Shown here: positions 1-9,330 of the stretch, in pieces | How positions within the stretch are numbered: position 1 is the first letter of the stretch | How the letters are laid out: every line of letters begins with the position of its first letter | From: Palsa-504 sp963822765 | Lineage (GTDB): Bacteria > Actinomycetota > Actinomycetes > Streptosporangiales > Streptosporangiaceae | DNA: 64,000 bases | NCBI GenBank assembly: GCA_963822765.1 | Contig: CAWGJL010000039.1 | Coordinates: forward strand, 1-64,000 | Direction: 5' to 3' | Notes under the pieces: model-generated | Databases searched by the model: none | Told to the model about the DNA's origin: nothing | What the model saw: only the letters and a program-made list of their open reading frames with translations | Made by a program: the position numbers and the translations under genes

Positions 1-92
1 GACCACCCTCAAGTGGTACGGATGAGATCTGGCGTCCGGTGATACACGCGCCAGCAGGAAGAATGCCAGACCCTTGCCGTATATCTGGAACC

Positions 93-639
93 ATGACCAC
101 GTACTCCGCCGTCGTCACCACCGGCATCTACTGCCGGCCGGGGTGCGCAGGGAGGCCGCTGGGCGCAGGACGTCCGGACCTTCGACCATCCGGCCGGGCC
201 TGGCCGTACCAGGGGCGTGGAACCCATTCGAAGTAGGAGTCTCGGCGATCCTGTCAGGCCGTGACAGCATGCTCGAGGCTTTCGTCGCCCGGCTCGGCAC
301 CCCGGTGCCCGGCCTGCCAGATGGCCTTACCCATACCTTTCCTGACCCCGCGACGGTGACGCCGGCCAGCCTCGCATCGATCGGGCTCGGCCACGGCCGA
401 AGCGAGCGCGATAGCGGCACTCGCCGCCGGCCGCGAGATCCCCGAGGTGAGCGACTACATCGCCTTCCGGCTCGGACCAGCGCGATGCGTTCCCGTCGGG
501 CGATCCGTCACTCCAGGCCGCCCTCACCCACCTCGGCCTGCGAGCACCGGCAGCCAACTGGCGCCCGTGGCTGGCGCTCGCCGCCGCGCACCTGATGGCC
601 TACGGCGACACGCTCGTCCGGGACCCGGTGCTGGTATGA
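93..639 (+). pseudogene. Decayed Ada/AlkA-type DNA alkylation repair gene
   Basis: The N-terminus from the ATG at 93 reads MTTYSAVVTTGIYCRPGC, the start expected of the Ada zinc domain. Reading then jumps to another frame near 225-390 with WNPFEVGVSAILSGRD, the start of an AlkA-like HhH-GPD glycosylase core. It shifts again near 390-480 (REIPEVSDYIAFRLG) and a last time to the stop at 637-639 (FPSGDPSLQAALTHLGL, then a WRPWLALAAAHLMAY-like tail). Three frames are needed and most of the middle of a normal ada-alkA fusion (about 480 residues) is missing. It is therefore a relic with frameshifts and a large internal deletion, not a working gene. The family call rests on motif recognition; the breaks are visible directly. 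Confidence 0.72.
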
Positions 640-761
640 CGCTCCGGATCGAGCCCGAGGCGAGTTTGCCGTAGCAGGCCGCGAACTCGACGCCGCGCAC
701 GGGTTGTCGTGTCGGGCGCGGCCTGCCGGGTCATGCCTGGCTATCCCGCGTCCGTGGCGGC

Positions 762-1166
762 CTACGTTCGGCGGCCAGGATCAGACCTTCTGCCTACGGG
801 TCCGGTCCAGATGTTGAACTCTTCGGGATGGTCGCGCCGGGCGAGTGGTTCGGCCATGAGCCGGTCGCCGTCGGCCTGGGTCCTCCGCTCGCGGACGCGC
901 CCCAGGTGGGTCTTGTCGCCCGTGTACCCCGCGACCCGGGGGGGCGGGTCGAGCGGATCGGTCCCGGCGGGCTGCGAGCAGACCCGGCATTCCCACTGCG
1001 AGGGCGGCGTCACGGTCCAGATGAACGGCACGAGGGTCTGATGCTTGTTCGCGCAGTGATAAAGAACAACCATTTTCGCGACGGCGAATCCACGGCCATA
1101 AGGCTCACCAGCAGGACCCGCCCCGACCCTCGTCCCCTGAATTGTGCCGGTGTTTACAGTCCGCAT
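762..1166 (-). CDS. rbpA: RbpA-like RNA polymerase-binding protein (paralogue)
   Basis: The 134-residue product matches actinobacterial RbpA: N-terminal GTRVGAGPAGEP, a core with a zinc-ribbon-like set of cysteines (CANKHQT ... WECRVCSQPAG), then PPPRVAGYTGDKTHLGRVRERR and the acidic/basic sigma-interaction helix. RbpA binds the beta subunit and group I/II sigma factors and stabilises the open complex. The family is usually 110-125 residues; this copy has about 20 extra C-terminal residues (EEFNIWTGPVGRRSDPGRR). The ATG at 1166 was chosen because GGAGGA lies just upstream; the longer TTG start at 1181 would put that ribosome binding site inside the gene. The divergence from textbook RbpA suggests a secondary paralogue rather than the housekeeping copy, which is inference. 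Confidence 0.8.
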   Translation of the reverse strand: MRTVNTGTIQGTRVGAGPAGEPYGRGFAVAKMVVLYHCANKHQTLVPFIWTVTPPSQWECRVCSQPAGTDPLDPPPRVAGYTGDKTHLGRVRERRTQADGDRLMAEPLARRDHPEEFNIWTGPVGRRSDPGRRT

Positions 1167-1186
1167 AAATTCCTCCGTCAATCCTC

Positions 1187-1192
1187 ATTATA
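1187..1192 (-). promoter_or_regulatory. Consensus -10 element upstream of the rbpA paralogue
   Basis: On the minus strand TATAAT stands about 20 bases upstream of the rbpA-like ATG, giving a predicted short leader that carries GGAGGA. No clean -35 was seen at 17 bases, although TTGACG occurs further upstream. A perfect -10 box is unusual in this high-GC DNA. Confidence 0.5.
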
Positions 1193-1470
1193 CAGGGTAA
1201 GTTCCGCGTGGTTTTGACCGTCAATGCAGGATCGTGACCTCCTTGAAGAGGCGGTCAGAGATTAATCCGGGTAGGACAGCGCGTGTTGCGTTGAATGTGC
1301 TGAACAACCGCGGCCGCGAGGCTTCTACGGCTTGAAACTTCGACACCGAAATGCTGACCGTGTCGGGGGACCTGAAGATCCATATCGCCCGGCCGCTGGC
1401 CAATGTGATCCGCGGCGATCAGCCCCGGTGATATCGCTTCTTAGCGATAACCCTAAGCGCGGGTGCAGCG
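1193..1470. other. Intergenic stretch with a small hairpin
   Basis: No convincing gene. Short open frames on both strands resemble nothing I recognise. At 1432-1449 there is a perfect 7-bp stem (TATCGCT / AGCGATA) with a TCTT loop. It lies just beyond the 3' end of the minus-strand gene that stops at 1471, so it may terminate that gene, but no U-tract follows. Confidence 0.4.
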
Positions 1471-2839
1471 CTAGCGACGAGCGGCCCGGCGGGTGGATGC
1501 CTTGTATGCGGCCCGCCGGGCGGCCTTGGCGGTCGTCTTGTCGCTGGCGTGCTTGCCGATCATCGCCAGCACGGCCTCGGCGTCCGGATGATCCAGTCGC
1601 GCTATCGCCTCGAAGAGCTCTTCCGGCTTCTCGAACCCGCTGCCCCGCGGGAGTTCCGCGAAGTCGAACGGGAACCTCTCCTTACCGAGGTCAAAGTGGC
1701 TGACCGGGCCGAACGTATCGGCGATCAGCCACGCGACATCCGCTCGCTCGGACCGGAGTTCAGCGGGCAGCTCCGCGCCCTCCGGATCAAGACCGGCCAG
1801 CTCGGCGAGCTGCGGCTTGGCGTAGCAGCGGAGCTCGGCGCGGTCCAGCGCCTCGCGCCAGGCGGGCTCGGCGGCCTGGCCGAGCCGGGCCACCATCGCT
1901 ACCGCCGCGGTCCGCGTCGCGGCGTTTCCGCCCGCCGCGAAGGCCAGCAGCTCCCGCGCGGCCTGCTCCTGGCCGCGTGAGTCCGTCCACGAGGCCAGCT
2001 CGGCCTCGAGGTCGTCGTCGTCGCCATGCAGGAACACGAGCACCAGATCGTCCGGGGTCATCTTGTCCGGTGCCGGGAGCACCGGGACGAACAGGCCGTC
2101 CCGCTCAAGTTTCAAGCGGACTGCGTGTACGCCCAGCGGTTCCAGCCGCGCCGCGTCGTCGGTGACGCTGATGGCACCGAGCCTTTCGAGCTGGCCCAGC
2201 AGCAGCCGCGCCGGATCACCGTGGGCCTCGACCCACTCCCGCCACTGCCGGCCGGCCTCCTCCGCCTCCAGGTCGGCTGTCGTCGCCCCCTTGATGGCCT
2301 CGGCCAGCTCGGTAATCGGAACGCCGTCGCGCCCGCTCACGAACAGCATCGTCGCCAGCGCGGGGCCATGCCCGTCTAGCTCCAGATCGGGGGCGACGAT
2401 GGGATCGGAATCGTCCGCCGCCTCCACGGTGGTGTCCAGGACCGCGGCGAACATGTCCTCCCAGGCGTCCAGCGCGTCACCGTCGTCAGCCAGGTCGTCC
2501 AGCCATCCGGCGTCCTCGCCGGGAACCAGGTCCTCGCCGTCCCTTTCCACGAGCTCGGCTTCTTCAGCCAGCCAGAGCAGGACAGGGTTAATGGCGGTCG
2601 CCTGTACCGTCGTCGATCGAACGTCATCGGCCAGAGCACGCAGGTCCGCCAGAAGCGCGGATCCTCTGCGCCTGGACGGCGAGCTCCGCCTCCTCGGGCA
2701 GGCGGACCGGCGGCAGCACCGGCGGGAGGTCGAACATCTCCTCGAGGTCTATGTCGTCCCAGTTGGTCGGCTGCACCTCGTCGTCGAAGTCGCCCACGTA
2801 GTACCCGTCCAGGTCAGGATCCTTGTCCGCCACGCTCAC
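1471..2839 (-). pseudogene. Hypothetical acidic protein, single frameshift
   Basis: Translation starts at 2839 (MSVADKDPDLDGYYVGDFDDE) and runs to about residue 60 (AVQAQRIRA). The frame then changes near 2660, and the expected continuation LLADLRALADDVRSTTVQATAINPVLLWLAEEAELVERDGEDLV runs on to the stop at 1471. Both sides have the same composition and join smoothly, so this is one gene of about 455 residues with a one-base frameshift. The product is acidic at its N-terminus, helical, and ends in a basic tail (AYKASTRRAARR). I do not recognise the family; it has no signal peptide or membrane segment. A real mutation and a sequencing indel cannot be told apart here. Confidence 0.6.
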
Positions 2840-2987
2840 CAGCCTAGGGTGCGCCTCGCAGTAACAAGCTGGCTTGCGAAAGGGCCCTGCTGTTTGTGAA
2901 ACGCACCGCGGCGGCCTACGGCTGCCGCATTTCCTGAGCCCGCTGCCCTCTCCAGAGGCATCAATCAGAACTCAGAAGCGAGAGTTT

Positions 2988-3041
2988 CATGATCGCGAAG
3001 ACTTTTATACGACATAGCAATAAAAAGTCTTCGTGATCATG
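2988..3041. repeat. AT-rich long inverted repeat (hairpin)
   Basis: The left arm 2988-3008 begins CATGATCGCGAAGAC and the right arm 3020-3041 is its reverse complement apart from one substitution and one extra base; the loop is 11 bases. The element is far richer in A+T than its surroundings. It lies between divergently transcribed genes, so it is not an obvious terminator. A miniature mobile or structural element, or a long operator, are the options. Confidence 0.7.
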
Positions 3042-3147
3042 GAAATCGGCACGCTTGCGGCCTGCTAGCGCCTGGCTGGTCGCGCCTGCCCTTCCGGGCC
3101 GCCCGCTGAGCCGCCATTCGCGGTAGCCGCCGAACGCGCCGCGAGCG

Positions 3148-4236
3148 GTGTCCGACATACTGCCGGTCATGATGATTGGCGTGGGGCTCGACGCCCGGCT
3201 CGGCCTTCCGTTCGACCAGTTGCGAGCGGCCGCGCGGGAGGCGGCGCGGCTCGGCTTCGAGAGCCTGTGGACCCCGGCCGGGGGAGTGCCGGACTCCTTC
3301 CATGTCTGCGCGGCCTGGTCGCAGGACACCCCGCTGCGCACCGGGATCTCCGTCGTCCCGGCGGCGCGGATGTGGACCCCGCTGGCCCTGGCCGCCCAGG
3401 CGGCCACGGTGGCTCAGCTGTCCTCGGGGCGGTTCGTGCTGGGCCTGGGCACGGGGGGTTACGGGCCGTCGTTCTGGGCCTCGGTGGGCCTGCCCGACCG
3501 CCCGATCGCGGTGATGCGCGAGTACGTCACCGAGGTGCGCGGGCTGCTGGCCGGCCGGCCGGTCAACGCCGGGCCGATCCTGGCCCTGGCCGGCGCGGCC
3601 CCGGGCGCTCCCGGGTGGCCGCGCTCCGCCTCGCTGGGCCTAAAGGACCTGCCGCCGGCTCCGGTGTACCTGGCCGCGCTCGGCCCGCAGATGCTCCGGC
3701 TGGCCGGGAAGGTCGCCGACGGGGTGCTGCTCAACTGGGCCACGCCGGAGCGCATCGCATTCAGCCGGGCCCAGATTAATACGGGCGCCCTCCAGGCTGG
3801 CCGCGACCCGGGCACGGTCCCGATGACCATGTACATCCGGGTCTGTATCGACGACGACGTGGCCGCGGCCCGGCAGGCCTTCGGCGCGCAGGTGCTCGGC
3901 TACGCCCTGGGCCGGCCTGGCACCCCGCAGAGCGCGGGCTACCGGGGCCTGTTCGCCCAGATGGGGTTCGATGCGGAGCTGACCGACCTGGAGCAGCGGC
4001 GGGGCCGGGGCGCGGCCATGCCCGAACTCATAGACGCGGCCTCGGACCAGATGCTGCAAGCGGTCGGCTACTACGGTCCCGCAGAACACGCGCCGGCCGC
4101 GTTCGCCCGGCTGAGCACCGGGCTGGACGAGACCATCGTCCGGATCATCACCACCCGGCCCAGCCCGGAGCAGGTCGCCGCGGCCATGGCCGCCCTGACC
4201 CCGGCCCTCATCCGCGCCGCCGCTATACGTCGGTGA
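3148..4236 (+). CDS. LLM-class (F420/FMN-dependent) oxidoreductase
   Basis: The product (362 residues from GTG 3148; ATGs at 3169 and 3172 are equally possible because no start has a clear ribosome binding site) is a luciferase-like TIM-barrel oxidoreductase. Support comes from the N-terminal beta-strand IGVGLDARLGLPFDQL, the segment LGFESLWTP, and SGRFVLGLGTGGYGPSFWASVG followed by VMREYVTEVRGLLAG, the conserved order in F420-dependent members. YLAALGPQMLRLAGKVADGVLLNW is the usual second half. The substrate is not predictable. Its 3' end meets the convergent GH26 gene with a 14-base overlap (4223-4236). Confidence 0.85.
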   Translation: MSDILPVMMIGVGLDARLGLPFDQLRAAAREAARLGFESLWTPAGGVPDSFHVCAAWSQDTPLRTGISVVPAARMWTPLALAAQAATVAQLSSGRFVLGLGTGGYGPSFWASVGLPDRPIAVMREYVTEVRGLLAGRPVNAGPILALAGAAPGAPGWPRSASLGLKDLPPAPVYLAALGPQMLRLAGKVADGVLLNWATPERIAFSRAQINTGALQAGRDPGTVPMTMYIRVCIDDDVAAARQAFGAQVLGYALGRPGTPQSAGYRGLFAQMGFDAELTDLEQRRGRGAAMPELIDAASDQMLQAVGYYGPAEHAPAAFARLSTGLDETIVRIITTRPSPEQVAAAMAALTPALIRAAAIRR

Positions 4237-5122
4237 GCCAGGCTGTTTGCATGGCCGAGGTCATGACGTAGTTACCGGAATCGAAGTACTCGATGACCCT
4301 GGCGCCCGCCTGTCCGGCCCCGCTGATCAAGTTGGCTTCCTGACTGGTGGCGTCGGAGTCGCCTGGCGGAATGCCTGTCTCGGACACCATGAAGGGCTTG
4401 AAACCGCTGACCCATTCGACGTCGGCGTAGCTCGAGGCGAACCGGTTCGACCACGTGGTGCCACTGTTGGCGTAATAGCCGTCGAGGCCCACCCAGTTGA
4501 CGTTGGCGACCGTGTAGCCGCCACTCGACCAGTAATTCGAGACGGCGGAGCCGCCTTGCTCGATGTTCGGCGCCCAGACCCACGTGATAAGTGACTCGGC
4601 GGTGACGTTGGCGTTGATCTTGTTCGTCACGTAGTTCCAGGCCTGAATCCATTCAGCTTGCTGCTGGGCCTGGGACGTGAATTGGGTGTTACCCGGATAC
4701 CAATCCCACGGATACCAGGAGCCGTTCATCTCGTGGTCGAAGGTAAGGTACACCGGCCGGCCGAGCGAGGCGATGGAGTTCGCGTAGTTAGCCAGGTAGG
4801 TGTCATAGTTGCCGGCCAGGATGCCCGACAGCGAGACCGATGTGCCGGAATTGCACGGGTTGCCGCAGGTCTGCAATTCCAGGAACGGCGTGACCGCGCT
4901 GGGCAGCGCCGAGATCTCGGCCGACTGCACACCTTCGTACCAGCCGTAATACTGAATGGCCGAGACGTATTCCGGGGACGAGCCGATGGAATAGTTAAAA
5001 TTGTTCGAGCTCTGGTAGAGCCCGAACGGCTGTGCGCTGGCCGCTTTACCGGCTGGCGCCAAGAGGACCGCGGGCAACACAGCCAGCGCGCCCGCGCCCG
5101 CGAGGAACCCGGACAACCTCAT
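4223..5122 (-). CDS. Secreted GH26-type beta-mannanase/glycosidase
   Basis: The 299-residue product starts with a clear Sec signal peptide (MRLSGFLAGAGALAVLPAV ... GKAASAQP). The family signature HEMNGSWYPW, which holds the acid/base glutamate of GH26, is followed by WVWAPNI and NWVGLDGYY, and near the C-terminus by FMVSETGIPPG with the probable nucleophile glutamate. GH26 enzymes cut beta-mannans and related beta-1,3/1,4-glucans outside the cell. ATG 5122 was chosen because a G-rich ribosome binding site lies just upstream and the signal peptide begins there; the frame stays open to 5164. It is divergent from the glucoamylase gene at 5277, so the 154 bases between probably hold both promoters. 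Confidence 0.85.
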   Translation of the reverse strand: MRLSGFLAGAGALAVLPAVLLAPAGKAASAQPFGLYQSSNNFNYSIGSSPEYVSAIQYYGWYEGVQSAEISALPSAVTPFLELQTCGNPCNSGTSVSLSGILAGNYDTYLANYANSIASLGRPVYLTFDHEMNGSWYPWDWYPGNTQFTSQAQQQAEWIQAWNYVTNKINANVTAESLITWVWAPNIEQGGSAVSNYWSSGGYTVANVNWVGLDGYYANSGTTWSNRFASSYADVEWVSGFKPFMVSETGIPPGDSDATSQEANLISGAGQAGARVIEYFDSGNYVMTSAMQTAWLTDV

Positions 5123-5276
5123 GTAAACCCCCCCACCATACGTCAGGTACCCAGAACGGATCATCTTAAAGGTCCGATGGCCCTGACGATCCCTTCGACC
5201 AGGCGGATTCTACCGGTTTACGTTGAGGTTCGGCGGGGAAGTGGTGGCTAGCTTCCAGCCGAAGAGGGGCACGAGG

Positions 5277-8003
5277 ATGTCGGTTAAGGCCATCGGGACC
5301 GGAGTTATCGTTGCCTCCCTCATCGCCGTGCCAGGACTGGCCGGCGCAGGCCCATCGAGCGCGGCCGTCAGCACATCCGCGCCAGGAGGCCCGGGAACGA
5401 CGTCCTACCTGGACGCAGCGCGCAAGGACTGCTTCGGCACCGCGCGGAACACCACCTCCAAGGTGTGGTTCACGGTGGCCGGCGGCGTGCTGTCCGATGC
5501 GTACTATCCGACGATCGAGAGCTCGAACGTCAAGACGCTGCAGTACCTCGTCACCGACGGCAAGACCTTCGCCGACCTGCAGGAACGCGACATGACCTAC
5601 ACGGTCAGCGCACCGGACCGCAGCGGCATGGAGTGCCAGGTGACAAGCACCGACACCAGGCACGGGTTCCAGATCGTCACGGACTACATCACCGACCCGG
5701 CCGCGAACAGCATCCTCATGCGCAGCAGGCTGGTCCCGCTGCCCGGGCACCGGTCCGGCTTCGGCGACCTGAAGGTGTACGTCCGCTACAACCCGCACAT
5801 CGACAACACCGGCGGCGGCGGATCATCCAACGGCGGCGCCAACAACGCCGAAGTCGACCCGGCCACCACGGCGCTGGTCGCCACCGACACCACGCCCGCG
5901 ACCGGCCCGGGACCGTTCGCGGCGACCGTCTACGGGGCCCTGGCCGCGAGCAAGCCGTTCCGCGCCGAATCCGCCGGGTTCGCCGGCACCCCCAGCGACG
6001 GCCTCAGCCAGCTCGACACCAGCCACGCGCTGACCAGCCAGTACCAGTCGGCCCAAGACGGCAACGTCACGCTGACGGCGCTGGTCAATGCGGCGCCGGG
6101 AGCGCCGTTCACCCTGGCGCTCGGTTTCGGGTCCACCGCCGTAGCGGCTATTTATTCGGCCGAACGGTCCAGCGTCCAGCCGTTCGGGAACACGCTCAAG
6201 CAATACCTGGCGGGATGGCACCGTTACGACCGCACGCTGCACCAACCGCCGAACTCCCTGCCCGGACTCCCCGCCGCCGCCGACGCCGCGATGCGCGGCC
6301 AGTACTGGCTGTCCGCCAACGTGCTCAAGGCCGATGAGGACAAGACCTACCCGGGAGCGTTCGTCGCCTCGCCGACCGACCCCTGGGGCCAGTCGGTCCC
6401 GGCCACCACGACCCACCCGGGGTGGACCTACCGGGAGGTGTTCACCCGGGACAGCTACGAAACCTTCACCGGGTTGCTCGCCGACGGCGACCTGGCCAGC
6501 GCCCGCGCCATGGTGCGGTTCCTGTACGACCGGACCCAGCAGCCGGACGGCAGCTTCCCGCGCGACTCGCTGCTCAACGGGGCGATCCCGCCGGACACGT
6601 TCGGCCTGGTGGAGATCGACGAGGACGCCTACCCGCTGCTGATGGCCTGGGAAGCCGGGCTGGCCGGGAACGTGTCCTTCTACACCGACCACATCCGCCC
6701 GGACGCCGACTTCATCGTCGACCACGGCCCGGCCTACGGCGCCGAACGCTGGGAGGAACACCCCGGCTTCTCCCCGGCCGACATCGCCGCCGAGATCGCC
6801 GGGCTGGTCGCCGCGGCGCACCTGGCGCAGGCCGCCGGCGACCCGGCCCGGGCGCGCCTGTACCTGGCCACCGCCGACTACTACCAGCGCAATGCCGAAC
6901 GGTGGACGGTGACCACCACCGGCCCCTACGCCGCCCGCTACTTCGTCCGGCTCTCCCCGACCGGGAACCCCAACGTGAACGAGGCCTACGACCTGGGCAA
7001 CGGCAGCCTGAGCAACGTGGACCAGCGCGACGTGATCGACGCGAGCTTCCTCGAACTGACCCGGCTGGGCGAGCTCGCCCCCGATGACCCCGCGGTGAAG
7101 GCGTCGCTGCCGGTGGTCGACTCGGTGCTGGCAAGCCAGACCGCCTCCGGCCCGGGCTGGCACCGCTACGGCGTCAAGGCGGGCCAGCTCGGCCAGCCGC
7201 CCGGCAGCACCGACGGCTACGGCGACTGCTACGTCCCCGACCCGACGAGCTGCTCCCCGACCGGAGCGCCCTGGTTCCCCACCGGCACCGGATCCGGTCA
7301 CCCGTGGCCGCTGCTGGCCGGCGAGCGCGCCGAGCAGGACCTGCAGACCGGCGACGTCTCCGCCGCCGCCAGCCTGGCCGAGACCATGCAGCTGATGTCG
7401 TCCGGCCTCGGCCTGGTTCCCGAGCAGGCCTGGGAGGACCCCGGCACTCCCGCCTCCCCGTACGGCAGCGACCCGAAGACCGCCTCGATCGGGTTCACCA
7501 ACGGCAAGGCGGCAGGCTCGGCCGACCCGCTCATCTGGGCCCAGGCGCAGTACCTGCGGCTCGTGCTCGACGTGCACGCCGGGCAGCTGCTCGACCAGCC
7601 AGCCATCACCCGGGACCGCTACGTCACCAGCGGCCCCCCGGCGGCCGTGCCGCTGACCATCAGCGTCACCGCACCGGGCGCGGTGGCGACCCCGCCCAGC
7701 ACGTCGACCGCTGCCCCGGGCATCACCGAGGACATCCTGGCCAGCCAGGAGCCCGGCCTGACCACCCCGGATGCCCAGGCCACGGTGACCGGGAAGACGA
7801 CCCCGGGCGCCACCGTCGACATCGCGATCGGCCAGCCCGCCACCGCCGGTAACACCACGGTGATCGTCCAGGCCGTGGCCGGCCCCGACGGCAGCTTCCG
7901 CGCCGTCGTCCCGACCCCGGCCGGCCAGAGCATCCTCACCGTGGCCGTCACCGCCGGCGGCCGCGCGACCGGCTGGACCCAGCAGACCGTGACCGGCAAC
8001 TAG
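5277..8003 (+). CDS. Secreted GH15 glucoamylase/glucodextranase-like enzyme
   Basis: The 908-residue product has a signal peptide (MSVKAIGTGVIVASLIAVPGLAGAG), an N-terminal beta-sandwich like that of bacterial glucodextranase and glucoamylase (about residues 40-300), then an (alpha/alpha)6 GH15 domain. TYREVFTRDSYETFTGLL, GLVEIDEDAYPLLMAWEAG and ERWEEHPGFSP (catalytic acid at Glu493/494) are followed by GLVPEQAWED with the probable base Glu716. The last 150 residues form a bacterial Ig-like domain (ATVTGKTTPGATVDI). It should release glucose from the non-reducing ends of alpha-glucans outside the cell. The start follows an AG-rich ribosome binding site. Confidence 0.9.
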   Translation: MSVKAIGTGVIVASLIAVPGLAGAGPSSAAVSTSAPGGPGTTSYLDAARKDCFGTARNTTSKVWFTVAGGVLSDAYYPTIESSNVKTLQYLVTDGKTFADLQERDMTYTVSAPDRSGMECQVTSTDTRHGFQIVTDYITDPAANSILMRSRLVPLPGHRSGFGDLKVYVRYNPHIDNTGGGGSSNGGANNAEVDPATTALVATDTTPATGPGPFAATVYGALAASKPFRAESAGFAGTPSDGLSQLDTSHALTSQYQSAQDGNVTLTALVNAAPGAPFTLALGFGSTAVAAIYSAERSSVQPFGNTLKQYLAGWHRYDRTLHQPPNSLPGLPAAADAAMRGQYWLSANVLKADEDKTYPGAFVASPTDPWGQSVPATTTHPGWTYREVFTRDSYETFTGLLADGDLASARAMVRFLYDRTQQPDGSFPRDSLLNGAIPPDTFGLVEIDEDAYPLLMAWEAGLAGNVSFYTDHIRPDADFIVDHGPAYGAERWEEHPGFSPADIAAEIAGLVAAAHLAQAAGDPARARLYLATADYYQRNAERWTVTTTGPYAARYFVRLSPTGNPNVNEAYDLGNGSLSNVDQRDVIDASFLELTRLGELAPDDPAVKASLPVVDSVLASQTASGPGWHRYGVKAGQLGQPPGSTDGYGDCYVPDPTSCSPTGAPWFPTGTGSGHPWPLLAGERAEQDLQTGDVSAAASLAETMQLMSSGLGLVPEQAWEDPGTPASPYGSDPKTASIGFTNGKAAGSADPLIWAQAQYLRLVLDVHAGQLLDQPAITRDRYVTSGPPAAVPLTISVTAPGAVATPPSTSTAAPGITEDILASQEPGLTTPDAQATVTGKTTPGATVDIAIGQPATAGNTTVIVQAVAGPDGSFRAVVPTPAGQSILTVAVTAGGRATGWTQQTVTGN

Positions 8004-8060
8004 GGCCGGTCTGGTGGTAGCGTGCAATCGACCGTGACACCGTCCCAGGAGGTGAGACCC

Positions 8061-8120
8061 GTGAACGCTGTATCGATGTGGGTGCTCTCCCTCCCCGTCA
8101 CGGCCGGGCGACTGACCTAG
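8061..8120 (+). CDS. Possible 19-residue leader peptide
   Basis: A GTG at 8061 follows a near-perfect ribosome binding site (AGGAGGTGAGACCC) and opens a 19-codon frame, VNAVSMWVLSLPVTAGRLT, ending at TAG 8118-8120. The patatin-like gene starts 49 bases later. The strong ribosome binding site with no other gene to serve suggests a leader peptide or translated upstream ORF. No attenuator hairpin or regulatory codon run was found, so the role is open. Confidence 0.35.
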   Translation: MNAVSMWVLSLPVTAGRLT

Positions 8121-8169
8121 GTATCGCCGGGAGCGCCTCGACCACAAGGCACTCCTGGAAGGCAAACCT

Positions 8170-9066
8170 ATGGTTCACAATGTTGCCCTGGTTCTCGGTG
8201 GTGGCGGGGCGGCCGGACAAGCGTGGCAGATCGGTGTCATCGCCGGCCTGGCCGAGGCTGGTCTGGATCTGACCGAGGCCGCCGATCTGGTGATCGGTAC
8301 CTCGTCCGGTTCCACCACGGCCGCGCAGGTGCGCAGCGGCATCCCAGCGGCCGAACTCCTGACCTCGGTGCTGTCCCCGCCGGTTCAGCCGGCCGGGCAG
8401 AACCGGGAACCGTCGCCGTCCCTGCCGAGGGCCGCGGTGTTCGAGCGGATGCGGGCCATCGGCGCCGCCGCCACCTCGGCCGCCGAGCTACGACGGGCGA
8501 TGGGCGCGTTCGGGCTGGAGAGCGACTCCGTACTCGAACCCGGGGCGGGACCGCGGCGCGCCATGGTCGCCGCCCGGTTGCCTCGCGCCGAATGGCCGGA
8601 CCGGCCGATGATCGTGGTGGCCGTCGACGCGCATACCGGCGAGCTGGCGGCGTTCGACCGCGATTCCGGCGTCGACCTGGTGGACGCGGTCACCGCGAGC
8701 ACCGCCCTGCCCGGTCTGACCGCCACGCACAACATCAACGGCACTCGCTACATCAACGGTGGCGTGCGCTCCGCCGACAACGCCGACCTGGCCTCGGGCT
8801 ATGCGAACGTCGTGGTGCTCTCACCGTTCGGCGGACCAAACCGGACAGGCCAGTTCGAGGGCCTGCGCAGATTTCCTGGCGCAGACCTAACAAGCCAGGT
8901 CGAGGCCCTCCGCGAGCAGGGCAGCCACGTCGAGGTAATCACCCCGGACGCCGGTTCCCGGGCCGCCATGGGCACCAACCAGATGGACCCGGCGACCCGC
9001 ATCCCCGCCGCCCGGGCCGGTTTCGCCCAAGGCCGGCAGGAAGCGACCCGCGTGACGTTCCGCTGA
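8170..9066 (+). CDS. Patatin-like phospholipase family protein, catalytic Asp replaced
   Basis: The 298-residue product has the oxyanion-hole loop LGGGGAAGQAW (residues 9-19) and the nucleophile elbow GTSSGS with Ser45, both typical of bacterial patatin-like proteins. The second member of the Ser-Asp dyad should lie in a DG[GA] motif; here the sequence reads YINGGVRSADNADLA, so Asn196 stands where Asp is expected. Everything around it is well conserved. The protein may be a weak hydrolase or a non-enzymatic homologue. The start follows GGAAG with six bases between. No signal peptide is visible, so it should act in the cytoplasm or at the membrane face. Confidence 0.85.
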   Translation: MVHNVALVLGGGGAAGQAWQIGVIAGLAEAGLDLTEAADLVIGTSSGSTTAAQVRSGIPAAELLTSVLSPPVQPAGQNREPSPSLPRAAVFERMRAIGAAATSAAELRRAMGAFGLESDSVLEPGAGPRRAMVAARLPRAEWPDRPMIVVAVDAHTGELAAFDRDSGVDLVDAVTASTALPGLTATHNINGTRYINGGVRSADNADLASGYANVVVLSPFGGPNRTGQFEGLRRFPGADLTSQVEALREQGSHVEVITPDAGSRAAMGTNQMDPATRIPAARAGFAQGRQEATRVTFR

Positions 9067-9330
9067 CGATGGCCCGCCGCCTCCCGGCGGGTAAGGCAGC
9101 GAGGTGGCGAAGATAGGGCATTTGCCTCATGCGGCAGCGGCCGACTTAGGACGAACCTGGTACCTGACGGCGATCGCTGTCCGGTTGGGCCCGGCGCGTT
9201 CGTCGTACAAACGGGAGTCTCGTCGGTAAACGGCGGTGACATTCCGGGGGCGATCCGCGTCGGCACGGGGTGAACGGGGCGCAGGCGGACCGCCACCGGT
9301 TGCCGCCTATGAGGGATCGCCTGGGAGGCG

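Noticed and set aside
1221..1403. 60-codon minus-strand frame MASGRAIWIFRSPDTVSISVSK...
   Set aside because: No ribosome binding site, no family pattern, and the opposite strand is just as open; not supported as a gene.
5823..8165. A 780-codon open frame on the minus strand opposite the GH15 gene
   Set aside because: It mirrors the codon-position bias of the plus-strand glucoamylase, is almost pure Gly/Arg/Ala/Val, has no motif or ribosome binding site, and the plus-strand gene is certain.
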